From Bradyrhizobium sp. LMTR 3 (GTDB taxonomy: Bacteria; Pseudomonadota; Alphaproteobacteria; Rhizobiales; Xanthobacteraceae): a stretch of 64,000 nucleotides of DNA. This document shows, one piece after another, positions 18,398 through 26,744 of this stretch. Numbering within the stretch: the stretch's first letter is position 1; the number at the start of each line of letters is the position of its first letter. The DNA is taken from positions 359,839 to 423,838 of the forward strand of contig NZ_MAXC01000051.1 of assembly GCF_001693485.1 (NCBI RefSeq), given 5' to 3'. Below the pieces are notes generated by a model, which made no database searches, was not told the DNA's origin, and was given only the letters and a program-made list of their open reading frames with translations. Made by a program: the position numbers and the translations under genes.

Positions 18398-18643
18398 TTA
18401 TTCCAGGCTGCTGTTCATGGCGTCGCCCCGAAGGTCCGCTTCTGACCCTGGCTGTGTGACACAACCAAGACCCATATCGGACCCCCGAGTTGACGCACGC
18501 TCATTGCCGCCGCGCCGAAGGCCCGGCAAATGCCCACTTGAGGCAATCTGGCCTCCCACAATTATCGCCCCCAGGTCCGCAACAAAGTGCTAGGCTCCTC
18601 CCTGTCCCAGCGGCGTGGTTGGTCTTGCCGTTCGGAGGGCGCT

Positions 18644-20386
18644 ATGACCGAGCAGCGGGTTCATAGGCGATTAGCGGCAATCTTGGCTGCCGATGTGGTC
18701 GGCTACTCCGCGTTGATGCAGCGTGCTGAGGAATCCACCTACGCCGAGTTCGAGCGGCTCAAGCGAGAATTGATCGAGCCTAATCTTTCCCGCCACGAAG
18801 GGCGACTTATCAAGACGACGGGTGATGGGGCGCTAGCCGAGTTCGCGAGTCCGTTGGCGGCCATGAGATGCGCGGTGGAGATACAGGAAAGCATCGCGTC
18901 AGGCGGTAGTCCCCTGATGTTGCGCGTAGGGCTTAACCTCGGTGACGTTATCGTTGGCCAAGACGGAGACCTCTATGGCGACGGTATCAATATTGCTGTC
19001 CGACTGGAGGGAGCGGCCGATCCAGGGGGCATCCTGATTTCCGAAAAGGTGTACAGCGAGGTCGAGGGTAAGCTGGACCTTGACTTCGAGGACCGAGGCG
19101 GACAGCAGCTCAAGAACATATCCAAGCCGGTCCGCGCTTTTGCTGTACGCCCGGGAGCGCACGGCGCGCTAAGCGAGAGGCTAAGTGCGGCCCCGCCACT
19201 TCCAGATAAGCCCTCCATCGCGGTTCTGCCCTTTCAGAACATGTCTGGTGATCCCGAGCAGGAGTATTTTGCGGATGGAATGGTCGAGGAGATCATCACC
19301 GCGCTCTCGCGGTTCAAATCGTTATTCGTGATCGCTCGCAACTCCAGTTTCACCTTCAAAGGCCAAGCCGTCGACATAAAGGAGGTCGGACGTAGGCTCG
19401 GCGTGCGCTACGTTCTTGAGGGGTCTGTGCGCAAAGCAGAGGGGAAAGTTCGCATCACAGGCCAGTTGATTGATGCAGTAACAGGCGCGCACATTTGGGT
19501 GGACAGGTTCGAGCGTGACCTGACTGATGTTTTCGCTCTTCAGGACGAAGTCACCGTAGCGGTTGTCTCAGCCGTTCAACCAAAACTGTTTCACACAGAG
19601 ATTGCAAAGGCGACGCGGCGACGACCGGAGAACCTCATTGCCTATGATTTCTTTCTTCGAGCTCTGCACCAGTTCTATTCGTTGACCCGCGAGAGTCTGG
19701 CCGAGGCGATAAGGTTGACTCATCGCGCCTTGGAGCTGGACCCTCAGTTTGGCTCGGTCGCGGCTCTGGCAGCTCTCTGTCACACGAACAACGTTGTGTT
19801 GGGCTATGCCGCCGACCCGCAGTTCGAACGCAAGGAAGCAATTCGGCTATCTCGTTTGGCATTGAGCCTCGACGATGACGATCCAGAGATTTTGTCAATG
19901 GCTGCCGTAGTCTTGGCTTTCATGGTCGGCGATAGTGAAGCCGAGATCGAAATGGCTGACCGGGCGGTCGCGCTCAACCCAAATTCATGGATCACATGGA
20001 ACAGCAGAGGCCATGTCTATAGAATTGCGGGGCTGCAGGAGGACGCGATCCGGAGCTTTGAACGTGCCGTTCGCATGAGCCCGGTAGACCCGCTGCTATA
20101 CCTGACGCTTACTGGCATCGGGCTGGCCCTTGTTGAGCTTCGCCGCTTTGACGAGGCCATCGTCGTATCGAAGAAAGCCCTTCGTCAGAACCTCTTCGTG
20201 ACAACTCACCGCTGCCTAGCGTCCGCCTTCGCCCATCTCGGACGTGACGCTGAGGCGCACGACGCGGCGGAGCGTGTGCTTGAGATCGATCCCGCCTTTA
20301 CAGTATCGGCGCTTATCGCCCGGGGCGGACTATCAAACGCGAAGCTGTTGATTGAGGGGCTCCGGAAAGCGGGGTTGCCCGAATAG
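18644..20386 (+). CDS. Soluble class III adenylate cyclase with TolB-like N-terminal and TPR domains
   Basis: This is a 580-residue protein; GGAGGGC lies close before the ATG. Residues 5-175 form a class III cyclase domain with both metal aspartates (AADVVGYSALM and TTGDGALAEF) and the Asn/Arg pair (NIAVRLEG). Residues about 190-320 match the TolB-like/FlgO-type domain fused to many rhizobial cyclases (SIAVLPFQNMSGD, then GVRYVLEGSVRK and WVDRFERDLTDVFALQDE). Residues about 330-560 are TPR repeats. The enzyme should make cAMP (or cGMP) in the cytoplasm, with the C-terminal part as a protein-interaction or sensing module. The next gene on the same strand encodes a membrane cyclic-nucleotide-binding protein. 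Confidence 0.95.
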   Translation: MTEQRVHRRLAAILAADVVGYSALMQRAEESTYAEFERLKRELIEPNLSRHEGRLIKTTGDGALAEFASPLAAMRCAVEIQESIASGGSPLMLRVGLNLGDVIVGQDGDLYGDGINIAVRLEGAADPGGILISEKVYSEVEGKLDLDFEDRGGQQLKNISKPVRAFAVRPGAHGALSERLSAAPPLPDKPSIAVLPFQNMSGDPEQEYFADGMVEEIITALSRFKSLFVIARNSSFTFKGQAVDIKEVGRRLGVRYVLEGSVRKAEGKVRITGQLIDAVTGAHIWVDRFERDLTDVFALQDEVTVAVVSAVQPKLFHTEIAKATRRRPENLIAYDFFLRALHQFYSLTRESLAEAIRLTHRALELDPQFGSVAALAALCHTNNVVLGYAADPQFERKEAIRLSRLALSLDDDDPEILSMAAVVLAFMVGDSEAEIEMADRAVALNPNSWITWNSRGHVYRIAGLQEDAIRSFERAVRMSPVDPLLYLTLTGIGLALVELRRFDEAIVVSKKALRQNLFVTTHRCLASAFAHLGRDAEAHDAAERVLEIDPAFTVSALIARGGLSNAKLLIEGLRKAGLPE

Positions 20387-20613
20387 CGCGCCTGCACAGT
20401 GAGCTGTTCTATAGGCGCGATTTGCTGCGATGCATGAGTCCGCAAGAGACCTGCCCGGTCAGTCACAAGGTTCGCTGCTCAGGGTAGACCGGAAGTGGCG
20501 GCTCGGCTGCCAAAACGGCGCTCATGACCCATCTCGGAAGTGGGGTGGCCAAGTTTGCTGCGCTGCAAAAAACAACTTCCGGTAAGCTGGCCTCACCGGC
20601 TCCAAAAGGAGAT

Positions 20614-21402
20614 ATGTCCATCATGCTGGACCGCATTCTCGATGCAGCAACCGACAACCTCAGGTTCGCGAAGATTCTTGTCCAAATGGGTCTCGATCCG
20701 AACAACGTGACCTGGGACGCCATCTTCAACCGCCTGCTGGAACTCTTTCTGCACAACATCACGCTTGCCAATATGTTCGCCCTGGTCGGCGCGATCTTCT
20801 TCGTCGCCACATTGCTGACGCACACGATGGTGCCGCTGCGGGTCGCGAACATGATCGGTTGCGCATTCTTCGCCATCTTCGGTGCGCTCACCGGAGCCGT
20901 CACGATCTTTCTTCTTTATCTCCTGATGATTCCCATCAATGCCTACCGTCTCCGTCAAATGCTCGCTCTCGTGAAGAAGGCGCGCACCGCAACACAGGGC
21001 GACATGTCGATGGAGTGGCTCAAGCCGTTCATGACCGACCGCAAGTATCGCAAGGGTGATATCTTGATGAAGAAAGGTGACGCAGCCAACGAAATGCTGC
21101 TGACCGTTACCGGCAAATTCCGGGTCATCGAAATCAACGTCGAACTTCCGCCGGGGCGTTTGATGGGCGAGCTTGGTTTCCTCACACCCGACAACCGCCG
21201 GACCGCGACGATCGAATGTATCGAGGATGGCCGCGTCCTGACTATCAGCTACGAAAAGCTGCTCGAGATCTACTTCCAAAACCCGCAGTTCGGCTATTAC
21301 TTCCTTGTCTTGACCAGCCAACGCCTGCTGGAAAATCTCGCGCGGGCCGAAGCCATCGTCGCGCAGAACAAGATCGCGCCGCAGACGCCTTTCGCCAACT
21401 AA
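20614..21402 (+). CDS. Three-helix membrane protein with cyclic-nucleotide-binding domain (Popeye-like layout)
   Basis: This is a 262-residue protein. The ATG at 20614 has an excellent ribosome site (AAAGGAGAT); a longer frame upstream is less likely. Three membrane helices lie at about 50-120 (ANMFALVGAIFFVATLL, NMIGCAFFAIFGALTG, IFLLYLLMIPINAY). After a linker, a CNB domain follows at about 145-240, with KGDILMKKGDAANEMLL at the start of the barrel and the segment LPPGRLMGELGFLTPDNRRTATI as the phosphate-binding cassette (GELGFL...RRTAT). The order of three helices followed by a cAMP-binding domain is that of Popeye proteins. It lies 228 bases after the cyclase gene on the same strand and is a likely receptor for its product. 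Confidence 0.85.
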   Translation: MSIMLDRILDAATDNLRFAKILVQMGLDPNNVTWDAIFNRLLELFLHNITLANMFALVGAIFFVATLLTHTMVPLRVANMIGCAFFAIFGALTGAVTIFLLYLLMIPINAYRLRQMLALVKKARTATQGDMSMEWLKPFMTDRKYRKGDILMKKGDAANEMLLTVTGKFRVIEINVELPPGRLMGELGFLTPDNRRTATIECIEDGRVLTISYEKLLEIYFQNPQFGYYFLVLTSQRLLENLARAEAIVAQNKIAPQTPFAN

Positions 21403-21911
21403 CAGCGGTCCGGGGCGATTGATCCCGGCCGTCGCGTGCTCCGCCGCCGCCGTCCTAATTCCCACTGGCTTTGCGCGCATGGCGCAGAACTTGAATTCGG
21501 GGATCTTTCCAAACGGATCGAGCGCCACATTGGTGAGCAGCTTGGCAACAGTCCTCCCGCTCATCCTTCGCTTGGGAGGGCTTGAAGTCCGATCATTACA
21601 CGCTGCCTGCGGCCATCGCCGCTAAAGCGAAGCCAAAATCAACAGCGTCTTGCTGCAGTGCATGAGTCTGTTGTTGGCCCCAAGCCGACCAGCTTCGTTT
21701 CTTGCGGCTGGTCTGGTATTGTGGGCAGTCCAATGTGGGCAGTCCGGACTTCGCATCAGCGATCCTTCGACCGCCGCTTGTGACCCCAAAACAGACGTTC
21801 GCCCGACTCGCCCTTAGCGTCGCCATTGGCTTACGTTGTTTCATCCGCCTCTAGTCGGCTGCGCTCGATCCAATGCTGATGTCTTGAATATTGGCGCGAG
21901 GTTCGGCGAGG
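21403..21911. other. Intergenic stretch, probably decayed
   Basis: About 500 bases without a supported gene. A minus-strand frame at 21596-21844 (82 codons) has no ribosome site or recognisable motif. The stretch ends at the stump of the VapC toxin gene, which suggests that a deletion or rearrangement occurred here. Confidence 0.35.
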
Positions 21912-21977
21912 CTAGAAAACTGCGGTGCCAGTGCCGTTGAGGAAGTCGATCCAGACGCTGCTGTCGACAACGATCAC
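21912..21977 (-). pseudogene. vapC: VapC toxin stump (21 codons)
   Basis: The frame starts with GTG overlapping the vapB stop (GTGA) and reads IVVDSSVWIDFLNGT, the first strand and helix of a PIN-domain RNase with its first catalytic aspartate. It ends after TGTAVF at a stop codon. VapC proteins are about 130 residues, so about 85 percent is missing. No continuation was found in other frames nearby. The stump cannot be an active RNase. Confidence 0.85.
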
Positions 21978-22177
21978 CCGGTCCCTCGCCCCTTGCGATT
22001 TCGGGCGAGGTTGCCACGCCAGCGGTACTTGCCGAAGGCCTTGCCGACCTCCCGCTGCCTTCGCAACCGGATCATCATGCGAAGTGCCTGCTCCACCGTC
22101 TGCTTCTTGGTTTGCTGTCCGGAGGCATTCTGCGCTTCCACCATCAGCGCGTCGTCGATCTCGATATTGGTGCGCAT
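21974..22177 (-). CDS. vapB: VapB-type antitoxin
   Basis: This is a 67-residue protein starting MRTNIEIDDALMVEA, the ribbon-helix-helix start of the VapB family (PF09957 type). It continues QTKKQTVEQALRMMIRLRRQ and ends in a basic Gly/Trp-containing tail that normally wraps the toxin. It would bind its own promoter and neutralise VapC. The reading frame is complete, but the partner toxin gene is reduced to 21 codons. It now acts at most as a lone repressor or as an antitoxin for a related toxin elsewhere. Confidence 0.9.
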   Translation of the reverse strand: MRTNIEIDDALMVEAQNASGQQTKKQTVEQALRMMIRLRRQREVGKAFGKYRWRGNLARNRKGRGTG

Positions 22178-22194
22178 GGACGACGTCCCGTCGC

Positions 22195-22226
22195 GATGTG
22201 TATGGATAGACAATACTATACACATC
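22195..22226 (-). promoter_or_regulatory. Probable vapB operator
   Basis: A perfect 9-bp inverted repeat, GATGTGTAT (22195-22203) and ATACACATC (22218-22226), flanks 14 bases of AT-rich sequence. It lies 17 bases upstream of the vapB start. Such palindromes are the usual autoregulatory operators of VapB ribbon-helix-helix dimers. Confidence 0.65.
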
Positions 22227-22264
22227 TGAACTAACGGGCGGCACGGAGTTGCGGCGACGGAGTC

Positions 22265-22347
22265 CGTAGGATGGGTGGAGCGAAGCGATACCCATCAGCG
22301 GCGGCGCAAAACAGTGATGGGTATCGCTTCGCTCCACCCATCCTACG
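22265..22347. repeat. Perfect 33-bp inverted repeat (intergenic palindrome)
   Basis: The arms 22265-22297 and 22315-22347 are exact reverse complements (starting CGTAGGATGGGTGGAGCG) with a 17-base loop. It lies between vapB and the dioxygenase stop codon. The sequence looks like one of the mobile palindromic repeats of this genus; it would also act as a strong hairpin in RNA from either side. Confidence 0.85.
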
Positions 22348-22351
22348 AAAT

Positions 22352-23305
22352 CTACATAATCGGTTTCAGTCCCGCCTCGATCGCCGCGCGCCGCGGCTCG
22401 AGGAACGGCGGCAGTGCCAGCTTTTCACCCAGCGCCTCCATCGGCTCATCGGTCGCAAAGCCGGGGCCGTCGGTGGCGATCTCGAACAGGATGCCGTTGG
22501 GCTCGCGGAAATAGAGGCTGCGGAAATAGAAGCGGTCGATCTCGCCGCTGTTGGGGACGCGGAGCTCGTTCAGCCGCTGCGTCCAGGCGTGGTACTGCGT
22601 CTCGTCGGGGGTACGGAACGCGACGTGGTGGACGCCACCGGCGCCCTGGCGGGCGATTGGCGAGGCCTTGTCTTCGAGCACATGCAGCTCCGCGGCGGGG
22701 CTACTCTGTCCCTTTGCCTCGCCCATCTCGAATACATGAATCTCGGCACCGTGGGCGGCATACTCGCGCACGCGGCGCATGTTCATGACCTCGGTCAGCA
22801 CGAAGGCGGCGCGCGACAATTTCTGCACGGTCAGCACGATCGGACCGAGGCCGCGGATCTGGTGCTCTGATGGCACCGGGCTGCGCTCCCATGGCGAGGC
22901 CGGGCCCACGCCGCCATCGTCGACCAGCACCAGCCGCTGCCCCTCGCCGTCCTCGAACGGCAGCGTCAGGCGGCCGTCGACTTCGACGATATCGCGGGTC
23001 GCCGCGCCCGCCTTCTTGAGGCGATCCCGCCAGTAGCCGAGGGTCTTCTCGCCGGCGACGCGCAGCCCGGTGCGCGAGATCGAATTGGTTCCGCGACGTT
23101 CGGGGGCCGCGGGAAAATCGAAAAAGGTGAGATCGGTGCCGGGACTGGCTTTGCCGTCGGCATAGAACAGGTGATAGGCGCTGACGTCGTCCTGGTTGAC
23201 GGTCTTCTTCACCAGCCGCATGCCGAGCAGGCCGGTGTAAAACGCCAAATTCTCCCGCGGCTTCGCCGAGATCGCGGTCAGGTGATGAATTCCGCCTAGC
23301 TGCAT
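22352..23305 (-). CDS. Ring-cleaving dioxygenase, glyoxalase/bleomycin-resistance fold (MhqO/LinE-like)
   Basis: This is a 317-residue protein made of two glyoxalase-fold halves. The likely metal ligands are the first His pair in GGIHHLTA (residues 5-8), the second in GGVHHVAFR, and the Glu in NGILFEIATDGPGF. This is the layout of extradiol-type hydroquinone dioxygenases of the MhqO family, which open (chloro)hydroquinone-like rings. An AAGGA motif lies eight bases before the ATG. The gene is alone and followed by the 33-bp palindrome. The substrate is not known. Confidence 0.9.
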   Translation of the reverse strand: MQLGGIHHLTAISAKPRENLAFYTGLLGMRLVKKTVNQDDVSAYHLFYADGKASPGTDLTFFDFPAAPERRGTNSISRTGLRVAGEKTLGYWRDRLKKAGAATRDIVEVDGRLTLPFEDGEGQRLVLVDDGGVGPASPWERSPVPSEHQIRGLGPIVLTVQKLSRAAFVLTEVMNMRRVREYAAHGAEIHVFEMGEAKGQSSPAAELHVLEDKASPIARQGAGGVHHVAFRTPDETQYHAWTQRLNELRVPNSGEIDRFYFRSLYFREPNGILFEIATDGPGFATDEPMEALGEKLALPPFLEPRRAAIEAGLKPIM

Positions 23306-23425
23306 TGCGTTATCCTTGTAGTCACATCCCTGAAAAAATCGCCGGGGAAAGTTGGGCCTTCTGCCGGATCATGTAGGATGCGACCGGATGATTGGCCAGC
23401 GGCACTGTCGCCGCCAATAACAAAC

Positions 23426-23506
23426 GTAGCCCGGATGAGCGCAGCGACATCCGGGACTTTTTTAACTCCCGCCGGTCCCGCATGTCGCTGCGCTCATGCG
23501 GGCTAC
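23426..23506. repeat. REP-like pair in inverted orientation
   Basis: GTAGCCCGGATGAGCGCAGC on the left and its near inverse (ending GGGCTAC at 23506) on the right form a long hairpin around a T-rich centre. The core resembles the REP units next to the RAYT gene near 34700 and 35280. It ends 14 bases before the 5'-nucleotidase ATG. Confidence 0.7.
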
Positions 23507-23519
23507 CACTTCGGTATCC

Positions 23520-25187
23520 ATGAAAGTTCTTTTCCGTCCTATCCTTGCATTGGCGATCATCACGGCACTGGCTGCGACGCCATCAGGCGCGCAAACCACC
23601 GCGCCGGTGGACCTGCGCATTCTCGCGATCAATGATTTTCACGGCTACCTCCGTCCGCCGCCGGGCGGAATCACGATCGCCGATCCCGAAGATAAGACGA
23701 AGAAGATCACCGTCGCCGCCGGCGGCGCCGAGCATATGGCGACGCTGGTGAGCCAGCTTCGCGACGGGCGCAAGAACTCGATCTTCGTCGCGGCCGGCGA
23801 CCTGATCGGCGCCAGCCCATTCCTGTCGGCGATGTTCCACGACGAGCCGACGATCGAAGCGCTGTCGATGATGGGGCTGGCGCTTTCCTCCGTAGGCAAT
23901 CACGAATTCGACGAGGGCAAGGACGAACTCTTGCGCATGCAGAACGGCGGTTGCCATCCGGTCGACAAATGCCAGGGGCCGCACCCGTTCACCGGCGCGA
24001 AATTCCGCTATCTCGCCGCCAGCACGATCGAGAAGAGCAGCGGCAAGACGGTGTTTCCTCCATACGAAATCCGGACATTCGACGGCATCCCGGTCGCCTT
24101 CATCGGCCTGACCTTGAAGGGCACCCCTGGCCTCGTTGCACCTGTCGGTGTTGCCGATCTCGAATTCCGCGACGAGGCTGATACGGTGAACGCGCTGATC
24201 CCGGAACTGAAGGCGCGCGGCGCCGAGGCGATCGTCGTCCTGATCCACGAAGGCGGATTGCCGACCGGCGATTACAACGAATGCCCCGGCGTTTCGGGGC
24301 CGATCGTCGATATCGTGAAGAAATTCGACAAAGCGGTGGATGTCGTGGTCTCCGGCCATACTCATCGCGCCTATGTCTGCGAGATCGACGGACGGCTCGT
24401 TACCTCCGGCGACAAGTACGGCACGCTCGTCACCGCGATCGATCTCAAGCTCGATCCCGTCACGCGCGACGTCATCAGCGCCAAGGCCGACAACACCATC
24501 GTCCACACCGCAACGCTGGCGAAGGACGCTCAACAGACCGCGCTGATCGAATCCTACGACAGGCTTGCCGCGCCGATCGCCAACCGTCCGGCGGGCTCGG
24601 TGACGGCAACGCTATCGCGCATGCCGAATGCCGCCGGCGAAAGCCCGCTCGGCGACATCATCGCAGATGCGCAACTCGCCGCGACCAGCAGCGAGACGAA
24701 AGGCGGCGCGGTCATCGCGTTCACCAATCCCGGCGGCGTGCGCGCCGACGTAACGCGGAAGGAAGATGGCGCGGTGACCTATGGCGACGTGTTCGCCAGC
24801 CAGCCGTTCCGCAATCAACTGGTGACGCTGACGCTGACGGGCAAGCAGATCAAGGACATGCTGGAGCAGCAATGGCTCGATCCGAAGCGCCCGAGGATCC
24901 TGCAGGTGTCGAAGGGTTTTAGCTACGCATGGGACGCATCGAAGCCCGGCGGCGAACGCGTGCTCGCAGAACGAATGTCGCTTAACGGGCAAGTGATCGA
25001 TCCCGCTGCGCGCTATCGCGTCACCGTGAACAACTTCCTGTTCGTCGGCGGCGACGGCTTCACCGTGCTGACGGAGGGAACCGCACCGCAGGTCGGCATC
25101 TACGACGTCGACGCGCTGCACGCCTATTTTGCGGCAAACAGCCCGGTCAGTCCGACCGCCGCCGATCGCATCACCAGGGTAAATTAG
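23520..25187 (+). CDS. Periplasmic bifunctional metallophosphatase/5'-nucleotidase
   Basis: This is a 555-residue protein. The ATG at 23520 gives a signal peptide (MKVLFRPILALAIITALA, cleavage near GAQ). The metallophosphatase domain shows its full set of metal motifs: NDFHGY, AGDLIGASP, VGNHEFDEG and VSGHTHRAY. The C-terminal 5'-nucleotidase domain follows, with AFTNPGGVRAD and a NNFLFVGGDGF substrate-binding region. The enzyme removes phosphate from external nucleotides for uptake. The frame is open for eight codons upstream, but the signal peptide decides the start. A REP-like hairpin directly precedes the gene and could affect its mRNA. Confidence 0.93.
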   Translation: MKVLFRPILALAIITALAATPSGAQTTAPVDLRILAINDFHGYLRPPPGGITIADPEDKTKKITVAAGGAEHMATLVSQLRDGRKNSIFVAAGDLIGASPFLSAMFHDEPTIEALSMMGLALSSVGNHEFDEGKDELLRMQNGGCHPVDKCQGPHPFTGAKFRYLAASTIEKSSGKTVFPPYEIRTFDGIPVAFIGLTLKGTPGLVAPVGVADLEFRDEADTVNALIPELKARGAEAIVVLIHEGGLPTGDYNECPGVSGPIVDIVKKFDKAVDVVVSGHTHRAYVCEIDGRLVTSGDKYGTLVTAIDLKLDPVTRDVISAKADNTIVHTATLAKDAQQTALIESYDRLAAPIANRPAGSVTATLSRMPNAAGESPLGDIIADAQLAATSSETKGGAVIAFTNPGGVRADVTRKEDGAVTYGDVFASQPFRNQLVTLTLTGKQIKDMLEQQWLDPKRPRILQVSKGFSYAWDASKPGGERVLAERMSLNGQVIDPAARYRVTVNNFLFVGGDGFTVLTEGTAPQVGIYDVDALHAYFAANSPVSPTAADRITRVN

Positions 25188-25288
25188 CAGCGACGCGAAG
25201 GGTCCGGCCCTCGGGCCTTTCCGAGCGGCCTCTAAGCGCCTAGATTAGCCGCTCCTTACCGGCGCGCGCCCTAACGCCAGGATTTTGC

Positions 25289-26215
25289 ATGACGCTGCTT
25301 CTGACCCATACTGCCTGTCTCGACCATGTCACGCCTCCGGGGCACCCCGAGCGCCCCGACCGGCTGCGCGCGGTCGCCGAGGTGCTGGGGGAAGAGCGTT
25401 TCAAACCGCTCTCGCGCGGCGATGCGCCGGCGGGCAATCTTGATTCGGTCACGCTGTGCCATGGCGAACATTATATCGGCGAACTCCGCCACATCGCCCC
25501 TCAGAGCGGGATGATCTATATCGACGGCGATACATCGATGTCGCCGGGCACCTGGGAAGCGGTGATGCGCGGCGTCGGCGGCGCGGTGGCTGCGACGGAT
25601 GCGGTGATGTCCGGAACCCACCAGAACGCCTTCGTCGCGGTGCGCCCGCCCGGCCATCATGCCGAGGTCTCGAAGCCGATGGGCTTCTGCTTCTTCGACA
25701 ATGTCGCGATCGCCGCACGTCACGCCCAGCGCAAATACGGCATCGGTCACGCCGCGATCGTCGATTTCGACGTCCATCACGGCAACGGCACGCAGGACAT
25801 CTTCTGGCACGATCCGACCGTGATGTATTGCTCGACGCACCAGATGCCGCTGTTTCCGGGCACCGGCGCCAGCGGCGAGCGCGGCGAGCATGACACCATC
25901 GTCAATGCGCCGCTGGCTTCCGAAGACGGCAGCGCCAAATTCCGCGCCGCGTTCGAAAACCTGATCCTGCCGCAATTGCAGAAGTTCTCGCCGGAATTGA
26001 TCATCATCTCCGCCGGCTTCGACGCGCATTATCGCGACCCACTCGCCTCTATCAACCTGAAGGCGGATGATTTCGGCTGGGTCACCCGCAAGCTGATGGA
26101 AGTGGCCGACCATAGCGCCGGCGGACGGGTTGTCTCGGTGCTGGAGGGCGGCTACGACCTGCAGGGGTTGAAAGAGTCGGTGGCGGCGCATGTCACGGCG
26201 CTGATGGGCGCGTAA
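25289..26215 (+). CDS. Histone-deacetylase-family amidohydrolase (acetylpolyamine/acetoin-utilisation type)
   Basis: This is a 308-residue protein with the zinc-site motifs of class II HDAC-like enzymes. They are RPPGHHAE (the His-His pair), IVDFDVHHGNGTQDIFW (Asp and His ligands) and SAGFDAHYRDPLA (Asp ligand), followed by LEGGYDLQGL. Bacterial members deacetylate polyamines or unknown acyl-amides. It starts at ATG 25289 and is followed 130 bases later by xseB on the same strand. Its true substrate cannot be told from sequence. Confidence 0.93.
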   Translation: MTLLLTHTACLDHVTPPGHPERPDRLRAVAEVLGEERFKPLSRGDAPAGNLDSVTLCHGEHYIGELRHIAPQSGMIYIDGDTSMSPGTWEAVMRGVGGAVAATDAVMSGTHQNAFVAVRPPGHHAEVSKPMGFCFFDNVAIAARHAQRKYGIGHAAIVDFDVHHGNGTQDIFWHDPTVMYCSTHQMPLFPGTGASGERGEHDTIVNAPLASEDGSAKFRAAFENLILPQLQKFSPELIIISAGFDAHYRDPLASINLKADDFGWVTRKLMEVADHSAGGRVVSVLEGGYDLQGLKESVAAHVTALMGA

Positions 26216-26345
26216 ACCTCCGCCACAATAGATCAGTAAAACCCTTTGTTTTGACGCGTTTTCTACGTGCGAGCCGGTACCCACTTCGCTTGAAAACGTT
26301 ATAGTTTGATTCCGCGCCTGAACGGCGCGCATTCGGGAACTCGAT

Positions 26346-26597
26346 ATGGCCGAAAATAACCAGATGGACGTCAAAAAACTCTCCTTCGAGCGGGCGATCG
26401 AGGAGCTCGAATCGATCGTGAAACGGCTCGAGGACGGCAAGGTGCCGCTGGAGGAATCGGTCGCGATCTACGAACGTGGCGAGGCGCTCAAGCGCCGCTG
26501 CGAAGAATTGCTGCGGCAGGCGGAGGCCCGCGTCGACAAAATCACGACCGATGCGAACGGCCAGGTCACGGGGACCGAGCCGCTCGACGTGCAGTAA
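26346..26597 (+). CDS. xseB: Exodeoxyribonuclease VII small subunit
   Basis: This 83-residue protein has the family core FERAIEELESIVKRLEDGKV, then PLEESVAIYERGEALKRRCEELLRQAEARVDKI. XseB forms a helical hairpin that assembles with XseA to degrade single-stranded DNA in repair. The length is normal. It is followed by the membrane hydrolase-like gene and dxs, a frequent order in this group. Confidence 0.96.
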   Translation: MAENNQMDVKKLSFERAIEELESIVKRLEDGKVPLEESVAIYERGEALKRRCEELLRQAEARVDKITTDANGQVTGTEPLDVQ

Positions 26598-26744
26598 GCC
26601 TGCCGTCCGTTCTTTCGGGGTTCGCGCAACAATCGGGAATATCGGGCGAATTCCGCCCTCCCGGCCGCGGGAGGCGGACCAGCCGAATTAGTTCTTTGCC
26701 CCCCGCACAGCCTGATATAGTCCGCCGACATCTGGGGACAGTAC

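Noticed and set aside
21596..21844. 82-codon minus-strand frame between the CNB gene and vapC
   Set aside because: No ribosome site, no hydrophobic or domain pattern, atypical composition; probably chance.
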